From an uncultured Lachnospiraceae bacterium (GTDB taxonomy: Bacteria; Bacillota; Clostridia; Lachnospirales; Lachnospiraceae): 64,000 nucleotides of DNA. How positions within the stretch are numbered: position 1 is the stretch's first letter; every line of letters starts with the position of its first letter. A program made the translations under genes and the position numbers. The notes beneath the pieces are model-generated. The model was given only the letters and a program-made list of their open reading frames with translations, had not been told where the DNA came from and searched no databases. The DNA lies in assembly GCA_947172705.1 (NCBI GenBank), contig CAMWCA010000004.1:36271-100270 (forward strand), given 5' to 3'. Positions 16,424 through 25,731 of the stretch are shown one piece after another.

Positions 16424-17995
16424 ATGCGAGAGATCTTATGTTTGATAGCTGCCATTGGCGCTATGGCATTGTCCTTACCGAAAGCTGATATTCAGAAAAA
16501 CAGTACAAACCCATATAGAGTGAGCATATATGAAGAAACGTTAAGAGCGGAAAGAGAGAAAGAAGTAGAATTGGTCAATACTGTTGTGAAGCAGAACGAG
16601 AGTATAATCATGGATTTTATAATCAATGATCCGCAGAAAATGAAATGGATTAACATTTCCCTGTTTGACTTTACGAATGATGGGGAAATGGAAGTGGTGC
16701 TGTCAAAAAGCTATTTAAATTTTTATACGGTTGTTACATATATTGACGTATATGATCAGAGTGGAAATAAATTGTTTGGAGTTTTGGGAGGCAATGGTCT
16801 TGATACAAACAGGATATATGTTGAAGAGGAAACAGATTCTTTTTACTTTTATACGCAGTTTCACTGGGGAGCGGATAACGACATGAATCTGTATAGTAAA
16901 ATCAGAAAGTGGGAGAACTGGGAGGAGGAGTCAGTAGTCGTCGAATGGGAGACAAGAGGAGCGTATGAGCAGGAGCAAAATGAAGAGATAGGCTACGATA
17001 TCCTGGATATTACCACAGAAGACCGGGAAAAGCTCTGGGAGAATGTGTATGAAGAGATGGTAAAGATCCGTGATGAAAAGAATGTGGATGTAGAGAAAAG
17101 GAAGTTTAAAGAGTACAAGCAGTACATTGAAGGTTTGGAAAAGAAGGAAATGGGTTCGCTGGGATGTATATATTGCATGGATGACCAGGTCATTATGGAG
17201 ATCAGGGGGACAAGCAGCATATTGTGTTCCGGATGTGGCAATGCAAATCCGGAGGAACAGACAAGCGTATCCATTGATCAAATGGGCATTCAGGGACGGA
17301 CGGAAGAAGAGACGAAATTAATTCAGAAAATACTCTCCGCAGATAAAGAAGAATTTCAGGGGTTTCTTACAACAGATTGGGAATTTCCACATGAGCAGGA
17401 GGCAATCATGATAACCGCTTATGATTTTACGGGGGACGGCAGGGATGAAATTATCGTATCCAAATTCTATGTAAACATTAGTGCGCCGATTTCTTACAAT
17501 TTTGTGTATAACTGGAATGGGGAAAAGGTGCTGGAGTTTGTGGGAGGGCATCCATTAGACCTGCAGATTATTGCCAATCGGGGAGAAGAGGGAACTTTCT
17601 TATTGTATCATGGAAATCATTATTCTTCACATAACAATGCAAACATTTATACAGAAATCAAATGGAAAGAAGACAGAATAGCAGAAGAGGTTATACTTAT
17701 GGAATTGGATCGAAGGGAAGGCGGGGCAGAAGGGAAAGAAGAATACTATATTTTTAAGAACTTTACAAAGGAAGAGGAAGAAAAACTATGGCGGGGCGCT
17801 TCGGGAGTAAATGAATTGACGAAGACGAAAGAGTATGTTTGGGAGGATGAAAAATTAGAAGAATATAGACAGTTGTTTGAGGAAACCAAGACAACGGAGA
17901 TTTCAATGATAAGCGTTATTCTTTATTCAGACAGTGATGGCGGTTTTATTGAATATGTAGAAGGGGAAAAGGCGACTGTTCAGACAGGGAGGTAA
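16424..17995 (+). CDS. Exported two-repeat protein with DxTxDG-type loops
   Basis: 523 aa, ATG with SD TTGGAGAG. An N-terminal signal sequence (LCLIAAIGAMALSL) is followed by two homologous halves of about 230 residues. Each has an FDFTNDGEMEVVLS or YDFTGDGRDEIIVS loop (VCBS/FG-GAP-like calcium motif), a VLGGNGLD or VGGHPLD turn, and a DN.N.Y..I (ADNDMNLYSKI/HNNANIYTEI) strand. Internal duplication is a recurrent theme in this array. The last codons (ATVQTGR) fall inside a relic of the TenpI-like repeat, so the natural C-terminus has probably been replaced. Directly under promoter copy 3. Function unknown; predicted to act outside the cytoplasmic membrane. Confidence 0.65.
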   Translation: MREILCLIAAIGAMALSLPKADIQKNSTNPYRVSIYEETLRAEREKEVELVNTVVKQNESIIMDFIINDPQKMKWINISLFDFTNDGEMEVVLSKSYLNFYTVVTYIDVYDQSGNKLFGVLGGNGLDTNRIYVEEETDSFYFYTQFHWGADNDMNLYSKIRKWENWEEESVVVEWETRGAYEQEQNEEIGYDILDITTEDREKLWENVYEEMVKIRDEKNVDVEKRKFKEYKQYIEGLEKKEMGSLGCIYCMDDQVIMEIRGTSSILCSGCGNANPEEQTSVSIDQMGIQGRTEEETKLIQKILSADKEEFQGFLTTDWEFPHEQEAIMITAYDFTGDGRDEIIVSKFYVNISAPISYNFVYNWNGEKVLEFVGGHPLDLQIIANRGEEGTFLLYHGNHYSSHNNANIYTEIKWKEDRIAEEVILMELDRREGGAEGKEEYYIFKNFTKEEEEKLWRGASGVNELTKTKEYVWEDEKLEEYRQLFEETKTTEISMISVILYSDSDGGFIEYVEGEKATVQTGR

Positions 17996-18015
17996 AATAA
18001 AAGTGACAGAGCGAT
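17974..18015 (+). repeat. Partial TenpI-like antitoxin repeat
   Basis: GACTGTTC.GACAGG..GGTAAAATAAAAGTGACAGAGCGAT matches unit A of the 15.6-kb RNA (15618-15659) with about three differences. It spans the stop codon of the 16424 gene and the SD region of the next gene. No terminator follows it. Confidence 0.65.
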
Positions 18016-18025
18016 AAGAATTGAA

Positions 18026-18679
18026 ATGGGAAAGACTGGAAAGATTTTGAAAATTTGCCTTATATTGTTTGACTTTGGATGCATTGCTTTTAGCCTTGTT
18101 TTTGTATGCATATTTATGATGCAAAGAGGAGAAATGAAGGCTTTAGAGCAGTTGAAAGAACAACCGGAGTCTAAACGCACCTACGATGTCGAGGGCTTTT
18201 TGGACGAGATAGAAGAAAAACGAGCAAAGCTTGAGGAAACAGAAGAAGCATATAGGGAACTTGAAAGAAAATGCAATGCAAGGATATGCCTGGAGGAAGC
18301 GGATATAGATTATGACGGTAAGGCATATATAGAGAAGCTTTTTAACATTAGAAAAGGTGAGCCTTATGTAGAAAGCGACTGGCTATCCCTGATCTATGAG
18401 GAGGATCAAGACAAACCGTCAGGCATTTATATTCAAAACCAATTATCTCAGGTGGGATTAGAAAATGTAGAATTGGGAATGACTTTTTCAGAAATTAAGG
18501 AGATCATACCGGAAAGCGTGGAAAAACAAGAATGGGATAATGGGACTGAGATTCGTTATTTATTGATTGAAGACGAAGAGTTCTGTTATTACTACATCGG
18601 AGTGGGAGGGGATGATGAAGCAGCAAAACTATATATTGAGCGGAATAAAGGGCAAAATAGCGAAACACAGAAAGAATAA
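18026..18679 (+). CDS. Single-pass membrane protein with coiled coil
   Basis: 217 aa, ATG 18026. One TM helix at about residues 8-30 (ILKICLILFDFGCIAFSLVF), a charged coiled-coil stretch from 35 to 85 (EIEEKRAKLEETEEAYRELERK), and then a small globular domain with VELGMTFSEIKEII (also seen as MGFMNARAGMNFLEIQENA in the next protein). It and the next gene overlap by 68 bp and are clearly related in layout (TM, coiled coil, globular), so they probably arose by duplication and may form a complex. No function recognised. Confidence 0.6.
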   Translation: MGKTGKILKICLILFDFGCIAFSLVFVCIFMMQRGEMKALEQLKEQPESKRTYDVEGFLDEIEEKRAKLEETEEAYRELERKCNARICLEEADIDYDGKAYIEKLFNIRKGEPYVESDWLSLIYEEDQDKPSGIYIQNQLSQVGLENVELGMTFSEIKEIIPESVEKQEWDNGTEIRYLLIEDEEFCYYYIGVGGDDEAAKLYIERNKGQNSETQKE

Positions 18680-20402
18680 TTGGTTTGGGAGAAGAATGTT
18701 CCTGTTGGTTATGTTCAGTATGGCATGTATAGCAGGAAGCCTGACTATCTTTTTACTGACAAAGAATCAAAACGATCGGTTGACAGGTATGAGGAAATAT
18801 ATATCGGAAAACCATAATTGTGATTTGGGTGTGAACTTCCATCAATTAATGGAGAAGATGGAGTTATATCGAACAGAAGTACAGGAGCAACTGGATGAAG
18901 AACTGAAAAAACTGGATGCGGCACAAAAGGAATATGACTTTTTAGTATTACTGGAAAAGAAAGCAACTGGTAATGTTCGAGATAAATATGAAAAGTATTT
19001 TCATTTACCCCAGGGGAAATTGGCAAGAGCGCAGGCAGGGAGAGTAGGGCAGGAGGGGTTCCTGAACAGTCATTTTGGAGGTGCGGTGATTGATATTGAT
19101 GAGGGGGTTTATGTGCAGTATTCCAGACCAGCAGAGCTGCCTGTAAGTGAGTCTTCATTGCCAACCAGTTTAATTGTTGAAAACCCGGACATTGATATGG
19201 GATTTATGAATGCGCGAGCCGGTATGAATTTTTTGGAAATTCAGGAGAATGCTTATACGGAAGAAATTCAAACGGGTTTTATGTATACCAGCACCAATAA
19301 AGTATATTATATAGAATACACTGATGATGCGTATCTATATCAGTATGTTTCAAATGAACAGGATGGGAGTAATTCTTGGTTGATTATTAGTCGAAACTGG
19401 AAAAAGAAATCAGATGATCTGGCGGAATACTACGGCAGTTATGAAATTGTGGAATTTTGTCCTACGCAATACTACTCTTCGGTAAAATATGATGTCATGC
19501 CTGAGCAGGAGGCGGATATGATGCTGGGAAAGGAAATAGTTATTACCCCTGAAATATTGATTACCTACGATACGGAGAGAAGGCTTGGCACGAGAGGAAA
19601 GGGATTTGGTGGAAACTATATAATAGAAAAATATGTGATTAACAATCCTCAGATCGATTGGAAGACGTTCACATCAGATATATTAGATTCTTCTTTAGTT
19701 CCTAATTATGATATGAAATGGGCAATTGAGGAGAAATATTACAGACAGTTGGAAGGAATTATAAGCGTTCCGGATTTGACCAGCCCTTATGGAACGCAAT
19801 TTTTTTACACCTTGAAAGATGGAAACACATTGATTATGTATTCAACATTGACACATCAATACTTTATTTTGGAAAAAAGGAATAATAATATTGAGAATGA
19901 AAAAGAAAAGTTATCGGAAAAAGAGTGCGAGAATATATTGCAGAAGATGTATGGGGAGTATGAGATAGTTGAATTCCTGCCTACGAAATACTATCCTGCT
20001 GTTGATTCCGCCGGTTATGAAATACTCCCGAAGGAAGAAGCTGAAATGATGCTTGGAAAAAAGATTTGCATTTCGGAAGAATTATTTTCTTCTTACGATA
20101 ATAAACGACTGCCCAATTCTGAGATTACAAACCGCCTGGAAGATGGATATTGGGTAGAAAAGATTGAAATTCAAGATCCCCAGTATCAGGTGGAAAAGAA
20201 AATGTATTGTGAAATATACGGTATACGCGACGATATTTTGCGGGATGAACTTCAACGGCAAGAGTACGTGGCGATAAGCGTGTATCCGGGATACGAAGCC
20301 TGTGGAGACAGAACGCTGCCCCAATTGCTTCAAATAGATGATAGCAGGGTGATTATGTATTCTATGGGGGAATATTTTTTGTTGGAAAAAGATTGTAGCT
20401 AA
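18612..20402 (+). CDS. Membrane-anchored protein with coiled coil and two repeated domains
   Basis: 596 aa from ATG 18612 (SD GGGAGGGG; an upstream ATG at 18567 would overlap more). TM helix near residues 30-52, a coiled coil (QLDEELKKLDAAQKEYDFLVLLEKK), a domain shared with the preceding protein, then two tandem copies of a domain marked by YGSYEIVEFCPTQYY / YGEYEIVEFLPTKYY, EADMMLGKEI / EAEMMLGKKI and SYD..R. Related two-repeat sequences occur in the 27796 protein (YGQWEVTKY / YGKWKIVNY). The repeats could be lipocalin-like barrels, but this is a guess from strand pattern. Confidence 0.6.
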   Translation: MMKQQNYILSGIKGKIAKHRKNNWFGRRMFLLVMFSMACIAGSLTIFLLTKNQNDRLTGMRKYISENHNCDLGVNFHQLMEKMELYRTEVQEQLDEELKKLDAAQKEYDFLVLLEKKATGNVRDKYEKYFHLPQGKLARAQAGRVGQEGFLNSHFGGAVIDIDEGVYVQYSRPAELPVSESSLPTSLIVENPDIDMGFMNARAGMNFLEIQENAYTEEIQTGFMYTSTNKVYYIEYTDDAYLYQYVSNEQDGSNSWLIISRNWKKKSDDLAEYYGSYEIVEFCPTQYYSSVKYDVMPEQEADMMLGKEIVITPEILITYDTERRLGTRGKGFGGNYIIEKYVINNPQIDWKTFTSDILDSSLVPNYDMKWAIEEKYYRQLEGIISVPDLTSPYGTQFFYTLKDGNTLIMYSTLTHQYFILEKRNNNIENEKEKLSEKECENILQKMYGEYEIVEFLPTKYYPAVDSAGYEILPKEEAEMMLGKKICISEELFSSYDNKRLPNSEITNRLEDGYWVEKIEIQDPQYQVEKKMYCEIYGIRDDILRDELQRQEYVAISVYPGYEACGDRTLPQLLQIDDSRVIMYSMGEYFLLEKDCS

Positions 20403-21133
20403 ATCATGGGCAAACCAAAAGGCAGCCACAGTAGAATATTCCCCCACGCATTTCCAGTTTTCTCCCGGATAAAGAGAGATCCATATATAAGAATCCCCAC
20501 AGGCAGCATCATAAACAGATTTCCGAAAACAAATCGCATAATTCCGTTGAGCAAAATGACAAATATGGAAAGGATAAAAAGTACTATGCTTTCGATGGAA
20601 GTATTATTTCCCAAAAAGGAAGGACCGCAATCCTGAATAAATGAAAATACAGCTGGAATTGTATAGATTACGTCATAATTGATCATCCCATGAATTGCAA
20701 TAGCAATAAGAGTACAGAAAAATGCGCCTCGATTCCACAGCTTTGTCGGTTTCCTGAGAGCATTTATTTTATCTGCAAGAATTACGTAAAAAAGACCTTC
20801 TCCCAGCCCCATATAAAAGTGATCGCCAGATAGCCATAAGAAAATTGCCATTGGGATGGAAACGGCGAAACATCCCATGATAGAAAGTAAAGTGTTTCTT
20901 TTTACCAATCCATGATCAGACAGGCGCTCTTTATTTTTAATTAATACAATAATAATTCCCAGACAGGTCATTCCAAATTGGATGAAAAAAACAGGCAAAA
21001 GTCGAAGCAGCAGAGGATGAGACATATTTTGCTCATATTCCCAGATGGCATTGCCTGTAATGAGATACAGGATGATAAATGGAAAGCTGGCGGTCATAAT
21101 TATGGTAATATCTTTTTTGATCTGTGATGTCAT
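20399..21133 (-). CDS. Polytopic membrane protein, possibly degenerate CPBP/Abi family
   Basis: 244 aa with about seven hydrophobic segments. SD is AGAGGGGGGG, formed by a C7 run on the + strand. CPBP intramembrane proteases carry EE...R, F...H and H...N motifs; here GEGLFYVIL takes the place of the EE motif and AIHGMIN resembles the H...N motif, so the first catalytic motif is missing. It could be a catalytically dead relative or an unrelated membrane protein. Convergent with, and overlapping by 4 bp, the 18612 gene. Confidence 0.5.
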   Translation of the reverse strand: MTSQIKKDITIIMTASFPFIILYLITGNAIWEYEQNMSHPLLLRLLPVFFIQFGMTCLGIIIVLIKNKERLSDHGLVKRNTLLSIMGCFAVSIPMAIFLWLSGDHFYMGLGEGLFYVILADKINALRKPTKLWNRGAFFCTLIAIAIHGMINYDVIYTIPAVFSFIQDCGPSFLGNNTSIESIVLFILSIFVILLNGIMRFVFGNLFMMLPVGILIYGSLFIREKTGNAWGNILLWLPFGLPMI

Positions 21134-21211
21134 AGAAATACCCCCCCTCTATGAATTTGTAACAGTAGTGCAAAAAGCGTTCATATTGTACATGGCAAAT
21201 GACAATAAATG

Positions 21212-22564
21212 TTATAGCAACGGCGTCATATACAGCGGCAGATAGGTAACCCCATTTTCTTCTTTTAGATTGCCCGTGTGGAGCACATAAGGGGTGTGCA
21301 GCTGTTCGTCATATTTGGCGCAAAATTTATGCAGGGAAGTTAAAGTATAGTTTTTGCCGGACTTTACTTCTATGGGAGAAATATTGTGCCGATTGCAGAT
21401 TTTACTTTTGGCAATCAGAAAATCAATTTCCATTCGGCTGGAAGCATCTGTGCGGGAGGAATTAGAGTAAAAGTAAAGTTTATGTCCGCTGGCGACAAGC
21501 ATTTGTGCCACAATATTTTCTACAAACATCCCTTTGTTGACTTCTAATTTGTCAAATAGCAGCTTTTTATAGATCTCTTCGCTGACAATTCCGTTTTCAT
21601 CAAAAGCATGGCTGATCAGGAGTCCGGTATCCGCCATATAACATTTCAGAGTCATTCGATCCATGTTGAGTTTCAAACCGATATTGGGCGCGGTGGAACG
21701 ATAGCATATGTTTACGATCATAGCGTCAGACAACCAGAAAATAGCATCTTCATAGTTGCGAAAACGCGCTTCTTTTTTCAGGGAAGAGAACCTGAATTTC
21801 TTTTCATGCTTTTGGAGCTGGGAAGGAATATCGTCAAAAATCTGTTCGATCTTCATTTCATACCCTTCGGCGTGTTTCAAAATATCTGCACGGTAAAGTT
21901 CCAGAATATCCCGCTTTACGCGGTCAACCCGGTCGAAGTCTTTGGACTGTATATAGGTCTCCACTGCCTGGGGCATACCGCCTACGATCATATATTGTCT
22001 GAAATAGTCCATTGCCTTTCTGTGGAGCGCCTGGCTCATGGGTTCTCGATCCTGAAAACATTTTACAATGAGATCCATCAACATGTTATTATCCATTGCC
22101 CAGAGAAATTCCTCAAAATCCAGAGGATACATTTTAACGTGACGTTCCTCGGAAGGAATTACGATATCTTTGACATTCTTTTTGATGGACATCAAGGAAC
22201 CTGTTTCAAGATAATCATACCTGCCGTCAGCTACAAGGTATTTGATAGCAGCTCTTGCCCGCGGAAAAAGCTGGACTTCATCAAAGATGATTAAAGATTC
22301 GTGTTCGTACAGCCTGACATTGTAGTAGTTGGAAAGGTAGAGAAAGAAAGTATCCAGATCGTTCAGGTAATGCACGAACAGATCCGTGATTTCCTGTGGA
22401 ACACGGTTAAAGTCAATCAAAATATAAGTTTTGTATTCTGCCTTTGCAAATTCTTCCGCAATATAGCTCTTGCCCACACGCCGCGCACCATCGATCAATA
22501 TAGCGGTACGTCCGGCGTCTTCTTGTTTCCATTTTATAAGCGTATTATATATTTTTCGTTTCAT
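21212..22564 (-). CDS. AAA-type ATPase with DUF4143 C-terminal domain
   Basis: 450 aa from ATG 22564 (SD AGAGGAG; an in-frame ATG at 22615 lacks one). Walker A is DGARRVGKS near residue 25, Walker B LIIFDEVQLFPRARAAIKYL near 95, and an ETGSL sensor segment follows. The C-terminal half fits DUF4143, with a PD-(D/E)XK-like stretch MEIDFLI....ISPIEVKSGKNY. These stand-alone ATPases are widespread in gut Firmicutes and Bacteroidetes; the biochemical role is not established. Confidence 0.85.
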   Translation of the reverse strand: MKRKIYNTLIKWKQEDAGRTAILIDGARRVGKSYIAEEFAKAEYKTYILIDFNRVPQEITDLFVHYLNDLDTFFLYLSNYYNVRLYEHESLIIFDEVQLFPRARAAIKYLVADGRYDYLETGSLMSIKKNVKDIVIPSEERHVKMYPLDFEEFLWAMDNNMLMDLIVKCFQDREPMSQALHRKAMDYFRQYMIVGGMPQAVETYIQSKDFDRVDRVKRDILELYRADILKHAEGYEMKIEQIFDDIPSQLQKHEKKFRFSSLKKEARFRNYEDAIFWLSDAMIVNICYRSTAPNIGLKLNMDRMTLKCYMADTGLLISHAFDENGIVSEEIYKKLLFDKLEVNKGMFVENIVAQMLVASGHKLYFYSNSSRTDASSRMEIDFLIAKSKICNRHNISPIEVKSGKNYTLTSLHKFCAKYDEQLHTPYVLHTGNLKEENGVTYLPLYMTPLL

Positions 22565-22784
22565 GGATACTCCTCTGAACATGTACAGCATTATTTTATA
22601 AACATAGGATAACACGAAATCAAGATTTTATCAAAGAGATTTACGCACGAAATCAAGATTTTCGAGGTCTATAATTTGCACGATTTCAATGAATCTATAC
22701 AGATCCATATCAATAAGCAAAATTTTTTACTGTAAAAAAATTTATGAATCAAAGAAAAATTTTGTAAATGGAATAATAAATATG

Positions 22785-22803
22785 ATGTAGCAAAATGATG
22801 CAA
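22785..22803 (+). promoter_or_regulatory. Degenerate array promoter element
   Basis: TGATG, a three-base insertion (tag), CAA, then TGATGCAA at 22796-22803. The half-sites are still 11 bp apart by start position, but no TATAAT occurs at the usual 16 bp; a CTATAAT is found about 40 bp further on (22841). Upstream of the Uma2 gene. Probably a mutated copy. Confidence 0.5.
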
Positions 22804-22867
22804 GTGTGAAAAGCATAGTTGTATTTTAAAGGTTTATTGACTATAATGAAATCAGAAATGAGGTGAT

Positions 22868-23410
22868 ATGGGTATGATGGATATGCTGAAAAAAGAAGAA
22901 ATTTATACGATAGAAGATGTGTACGCATTGCCGGATGGAGAGAGGGCGGAATTGATTGATGGGAAAATATATTATATGGCGCCGCCAAATACAAGGCATC
23001 AAATGCTTGTGATGGATTTGGCTTATCAGATAAAAGATTATATAAAACGAAATCAGGGTGAGTGTAATGTGTTTCCAGCACCATTTGCCGTATTTCTGAA
23101 TGAGGATGATAAAAATTATGTGGAACCGGATATAAGCGTTATATGCGACAAGGAAAAAATTACTGAAAAAGGTTGCAACGGCGCGCCGGATTGGATTATT
23201 GAGATCGTATCTCCAAGCAGCAGAGCTATGGATTATTTTACAAAGTTGTTTAAGTACCGAACTGTTGGTGTCAGGGAGTATTGGATAGTCGATCCCACGA
23301 AGAATCAAATTTTGACGTATAGGTTTGAGGAGGAAATAATGGAACAGTACTCGTTTGGAGAAGAAATACAAGTTGGAATTTACGAAGGGTTTTCAATAAA
23401 GGTACAATGA
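22868..23410 (+). CDS. Uma2 family (DUF820) putative restriction-endonuclease-fold protein
   Basis: 180 aa. It has the family's order of motifs: YTIEDVYALPDGERAELIDGK at the start, then AP...RH at residues 38-44, FPAPFAVFL, VEPDISVIC with the catalytic-type PD, DWIIEIVSPSS with the E-x-V element, and YR..GV.EYWIVDP. The fold is PD-(D/E)XK; biological roles are largely unknown. A degraded 60-bp piece of this gene recurs at 25670-25731. A strong terminator follows. Confidence 0.85.
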   Translation: MGMMDMLKKEEIYTIEDVYALPDGERAELIDGKIYYMAPPNTRHQMLVMDLAYQIKDYIKRNQGECNVFPAPFAVFLNEDDKNYVEPDISVICDKEKITEKGCNGAPDWIIEIVSPSSRAMDYFTKLFKYRTVGVREYWIVDPTKNQILTYRFEEEIMEQYSFGEEIQVGIYEGFSIKVQ

Positions 23411-23428
23411 AAGAAATAAAGTATATTG

Positions 23429-23471
23429 CCGGAATGAATGATTTTTTCAGGAATCTTCATTCCGGTTTTTT
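23429..23471 (+). terminator. Terminator after the Uma2 gene
   Basis: 10-bp perfect stem CCGGAATGAA (23429-23438) / TTCATTCCGG (23456-23465) followed by T6. It separates the Uma2 gene from promoter copy 4, which starts 16 bp later. Confidence 0.8.
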
Positions 23472-23486
23472 CAGGGAAAATGAATA

Positions 23487-23519
23487 TGATGCAAAAATGA
23501 TGCAAGTATCGTTTATAAT
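23487..23519 (+). promoter_or_regulatory. Array promoter element, copy 4 (canonical)
   Basis: TGATGCAA at 23487-23494 and 23498-23505, TATAAT at 23514-23519. Because it lies here, the long open frame reaching back to 23407 cannot be the translated start; the LRR gene begins at 23563. Confidence 0.75.
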
Positions 23520-23562
23520 GATGTTAAAAGCTGTAAATTTATGTCTGAAAAGGATAAAGGTA

Positions 23563-24570
23563 ATGAAATGTAAACGGAAGTGGTTGTTTATCTTATTGTC
23601 CCTGTTTTTTATAGCTGGCATTATTTGGAGATGGCGGGAAAGAAGTGATAAGGATAGTGTCATAAAAGAAATATCTCAAGACATAGTTGGGAACGTAAAG
23701 GATAACAGAAAATTTCAATATCAGAAGGCTATTAAAAAGAATAAAAGGGTATCTTCTATCGAAAATAGAGATAGGGAAGTATTGGAGTTCGCAGGTAGAA
23801 TAAGACAAGAAAACGTGGAGCAGATAGGGAATATGCAATCTCTAAAAGAATTGGCATTTTTTATTACAGATGAAAGCATAGATTTGTCTCCGTTATCGAA
23901 TTTAAAAGATCTTGAGAAGTTGGAAATCCGTTCTGATGGGTGTAAAAATCTCAATACAAAGTCCCTCGGAGAGTTAAAGCAATTGAAGAAAATAGTATTA
24001 GATGCCTGTGAATTTGATATTTCTTTTATTGCTAAACTAACGAATTTGGAGGATGTTGTATTTACAAGATGCCTTATAGAAGATATAACGGTCTTTCAGA
24101 ATATGACATCACTAAAAAGGGTAGGGATTGAATATATAACGGATGCAGATTTGAATTATTTGCATGAATTAAAAAATCTGGAAGATATTGATATTGGAGG
24201 TTCAAAAATTAGAAATATTGAAGGTCTGAAAGGATTGACAAAAGTGAAAAGTTTAGCGTTGGAAAGCTACGAATTTATTGATACAGAGAATGTTTTTGCC
24301 AATGATGTTTTTGTAGGGATGGATCAACTGACATTTGTATATATAAGAAATATAAAAATCAAGGATATTACTCCTCTGACGGAAGCAAAAAATTTAAGTG
24401 ATGTTACTTTGATTAACGCAGATATTACAGACATAGAACCCTTGTCAAATTTAAAAAAATTAGAGGAATTGTGGATTGTTGGAAATCAGAATGCGCATAT
24501 AAATGAGCAGGCAGAAAAATATTTTACCAATGGAGCAGAGGTACATATTTTGGAAGAAGAACCATACTGA
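23563..24570 (+). CDS. Membrane-anchored leucine-rich-repeat protein
   Basis: 335 aa from ATG 23563 with SD AAGGATAAAGG and promoter copy 4 just upstream. N-terminal KRK followed by a TM helix (WLFILLSLFFIAGIIW). From about residue 95 a series of 22-residue internalin-like LRRs is visible: LSPLSNLKDLEKLEIR, LGELKQLKKIVLD, ITPLTEAKNLSDVTLIN, IEPLSNLKKLEELWIVGN. LRRs of this class mediate protein binding at the cell surface. The C-terminus lacks LPXTG. May bind an injected or neighbouring protein; partner unknown. Confidence 0.75.
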   Translation: MKCKRKWLFILLSLFFIAGIIWRWRERSDKDSVIKEISQDIVGNVKDNRKFQYQKAIKKNKRVSSIENRDREVLEFAGRIRQENVEQIGNMQSLKELAFFITDESIDLSPLSNLKDLEKLEIRSDGCKNLNTKSLGELKQLKKIVLDACEFDISFIAKLTNLEDVVFTRCLIEDITVFQNMTSLKRVGIEYITDADLNYLHELKNLEDIDIGGSKIRNIEGLKGLTKVKSLALESYEFIDTENVFANDVFVGMDQLTFVYIRNIKIKDITPLTEAKNLSDVTLINADITDIEPLSNLKKLEELWIVGNQNAHINEQAEKYFTNGAEVHILEEEPY

Positions 24571-24639
24571 TCTGCCTGGAGGGCAGATGGCATTACAAAA
24601 AAGGATATCTGAATAAAATATTGGAAAGAGAAAAGTGAA

Positions 24640-25674
24640 ATGGGAAAAAACTATTTAGCGGGGATTATATTATTACTTTTAATTGCACTTGTGAGCGGTC
24701 AGGAAGAAAAGAAGACAGGGCAAATTAAAAATAATTATTGTGCTATAAGAGAATTTACAGATTTAGATTATTATTTATTCTGTGATGTTGCTGTGAACAG
24801 CAAGAGAGATGCAAATGGTATTGACCATGAATATTTTATTATTGGAGCAAATACCCCAAGTATAGAAGATGGAAAAAGATTATATCAGGAATTTAATAAA
24901 GGGTACTTAACGAGAAGCAAAATAACAGGGAGAACCATTTCATACATTTCACCTGACTGTAAATGGGTCATAGCAAAGAAGGAACCAGTCAGTGGTGATG
25001 ATCCTATAAGAAGGCAGATTTTGCTGTATGAAGGAAAAAAGAAAACAGAAAGGATGGATCCTTTTACAGCAATTAATCCAATTATAATCGTAAAAAGTGA
25101 TAATGCGTATGCACAGATGGATGAAGAAATACACAGTAAGCTGGAAACATTAGCGGATAAAAAATATTTTGAGAGATATTTTATTAAGCCAATTCTTAAT
25201 GAACAGGGGAATTTAGCTATTGGGGCGAAATTTAATAGCGAAATGGAAATATGGGATATTGCAGATGGAACAACAATATGGAAATTCAGGTTTACGGAAA
25301 ACGAAATGCCTATGTCCAATTTGGATCTGGTGCAATTCTGGGGAGATAAAACAGAAGGAAAAGTAATTATTGAATATGATAGAAATTTTTATAAAATAAG
25401 CTATCCATCTAACGAGGTAGAATATATAGGAAGGGATATGTATTCTTTGTGCTATAGCCCTGATAGAAAATACGCGGCGTATTCCAGTTGTTATAATGAG
25501 AGAGCAATAGGGGATGAAGAAGCGGATGAACTAGAGAAAATTGCTCCGGGAATCTATATTATGGAGGTGTCAACAGGAAGGACGGCGTATATAGAACAGG
25601 ACATTGATATGTGGGAACTGTGCAGGCGAGTATTTGTGTGGGTGGAAAAGGAAAATTTTGAGAAGCGTAATTGA
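24640..25674 (+). CDS. Exported beta-propeller-like protein (paralogue of 29018)
   Basis: 344 aa; signal peptide (YLAGIILLLLIALVSGQ). The mature part has blade-like repeats: ISYISPDCKWVIAKK, LAIGAKFNSEMEIWDIADGT and SLCYSPDRKYAAYSS, each of the form S.D.KW/KYA...D. It aligns with the 29018 product (DYY.F...V at the start, ISPDLNWIISRQ, ISPDGKYRAYC) and with the 33750 fragment. The stop codon lies inside the beginning of a Uma2-gene relic, so the original 3' end may have been replaced. Function unknown. Confidence 0.65.
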   Translation: MGKNYLAGIILLLLIALVSGQEEKKTGQIKNNYCAIREFTDLDYYLFCDVAVNSKRDANGIDHEYFIIGANTPSIEDGKRLYQEFNKGYLTRSKITGRTISYISPDCKWVIAKKEPVSGDDPIRRQILLYEGKKKTERMDPFTAINPIIIVKSDNAYAQMDEEIHSKLETLADKKYFERYFIKPILNEQGNLAIGAKFNSEMEIWDIADGTTIWKFRFTENEMPMSNLDLVQFWGDKTEGKVIIEYDRNFYKISYPSNEVEYIGRDMYSLCYSPDRKYAAYSSCYNERAIGDEEADELEKIAPGIYIMEVSTGRTAYIEQDIDMWELCRRVFVWVEKENFEKRN

Positions 25675-25731
25675 TTGATGAAAAAATATTTTATATGACG
25701 CTGTCAAATATAAGGCATCAAATGCTCGTAT
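25670..25731 (+). pseudogene. Fragment of the Uma2 gene
   Basis: Aligns with 22951-23011 (identical runs such as AATTGATTGATG and AAGGCATCAAATGCT), roughly 85% identical, with an in-frame stop. The following 25731-25800 weakly matches the 5' region of the LRR gene (tctgaaaaggata), so a larger block was copied and partly deleted. Confidence 0.65.

Noticed and set aside
18116..18132. Another TGATGCAA-like half-site
   Set aside because: Single half-site inside the coding part of the 18026 gene, with no second half-site and no -10 box at the required distance.
21608..22294. Plus-strand frame of 228 codons opposite the DUF4143 gene
   Set aside because: No SD or recognisable domain; the minus-strand ATPase motifs are clear.
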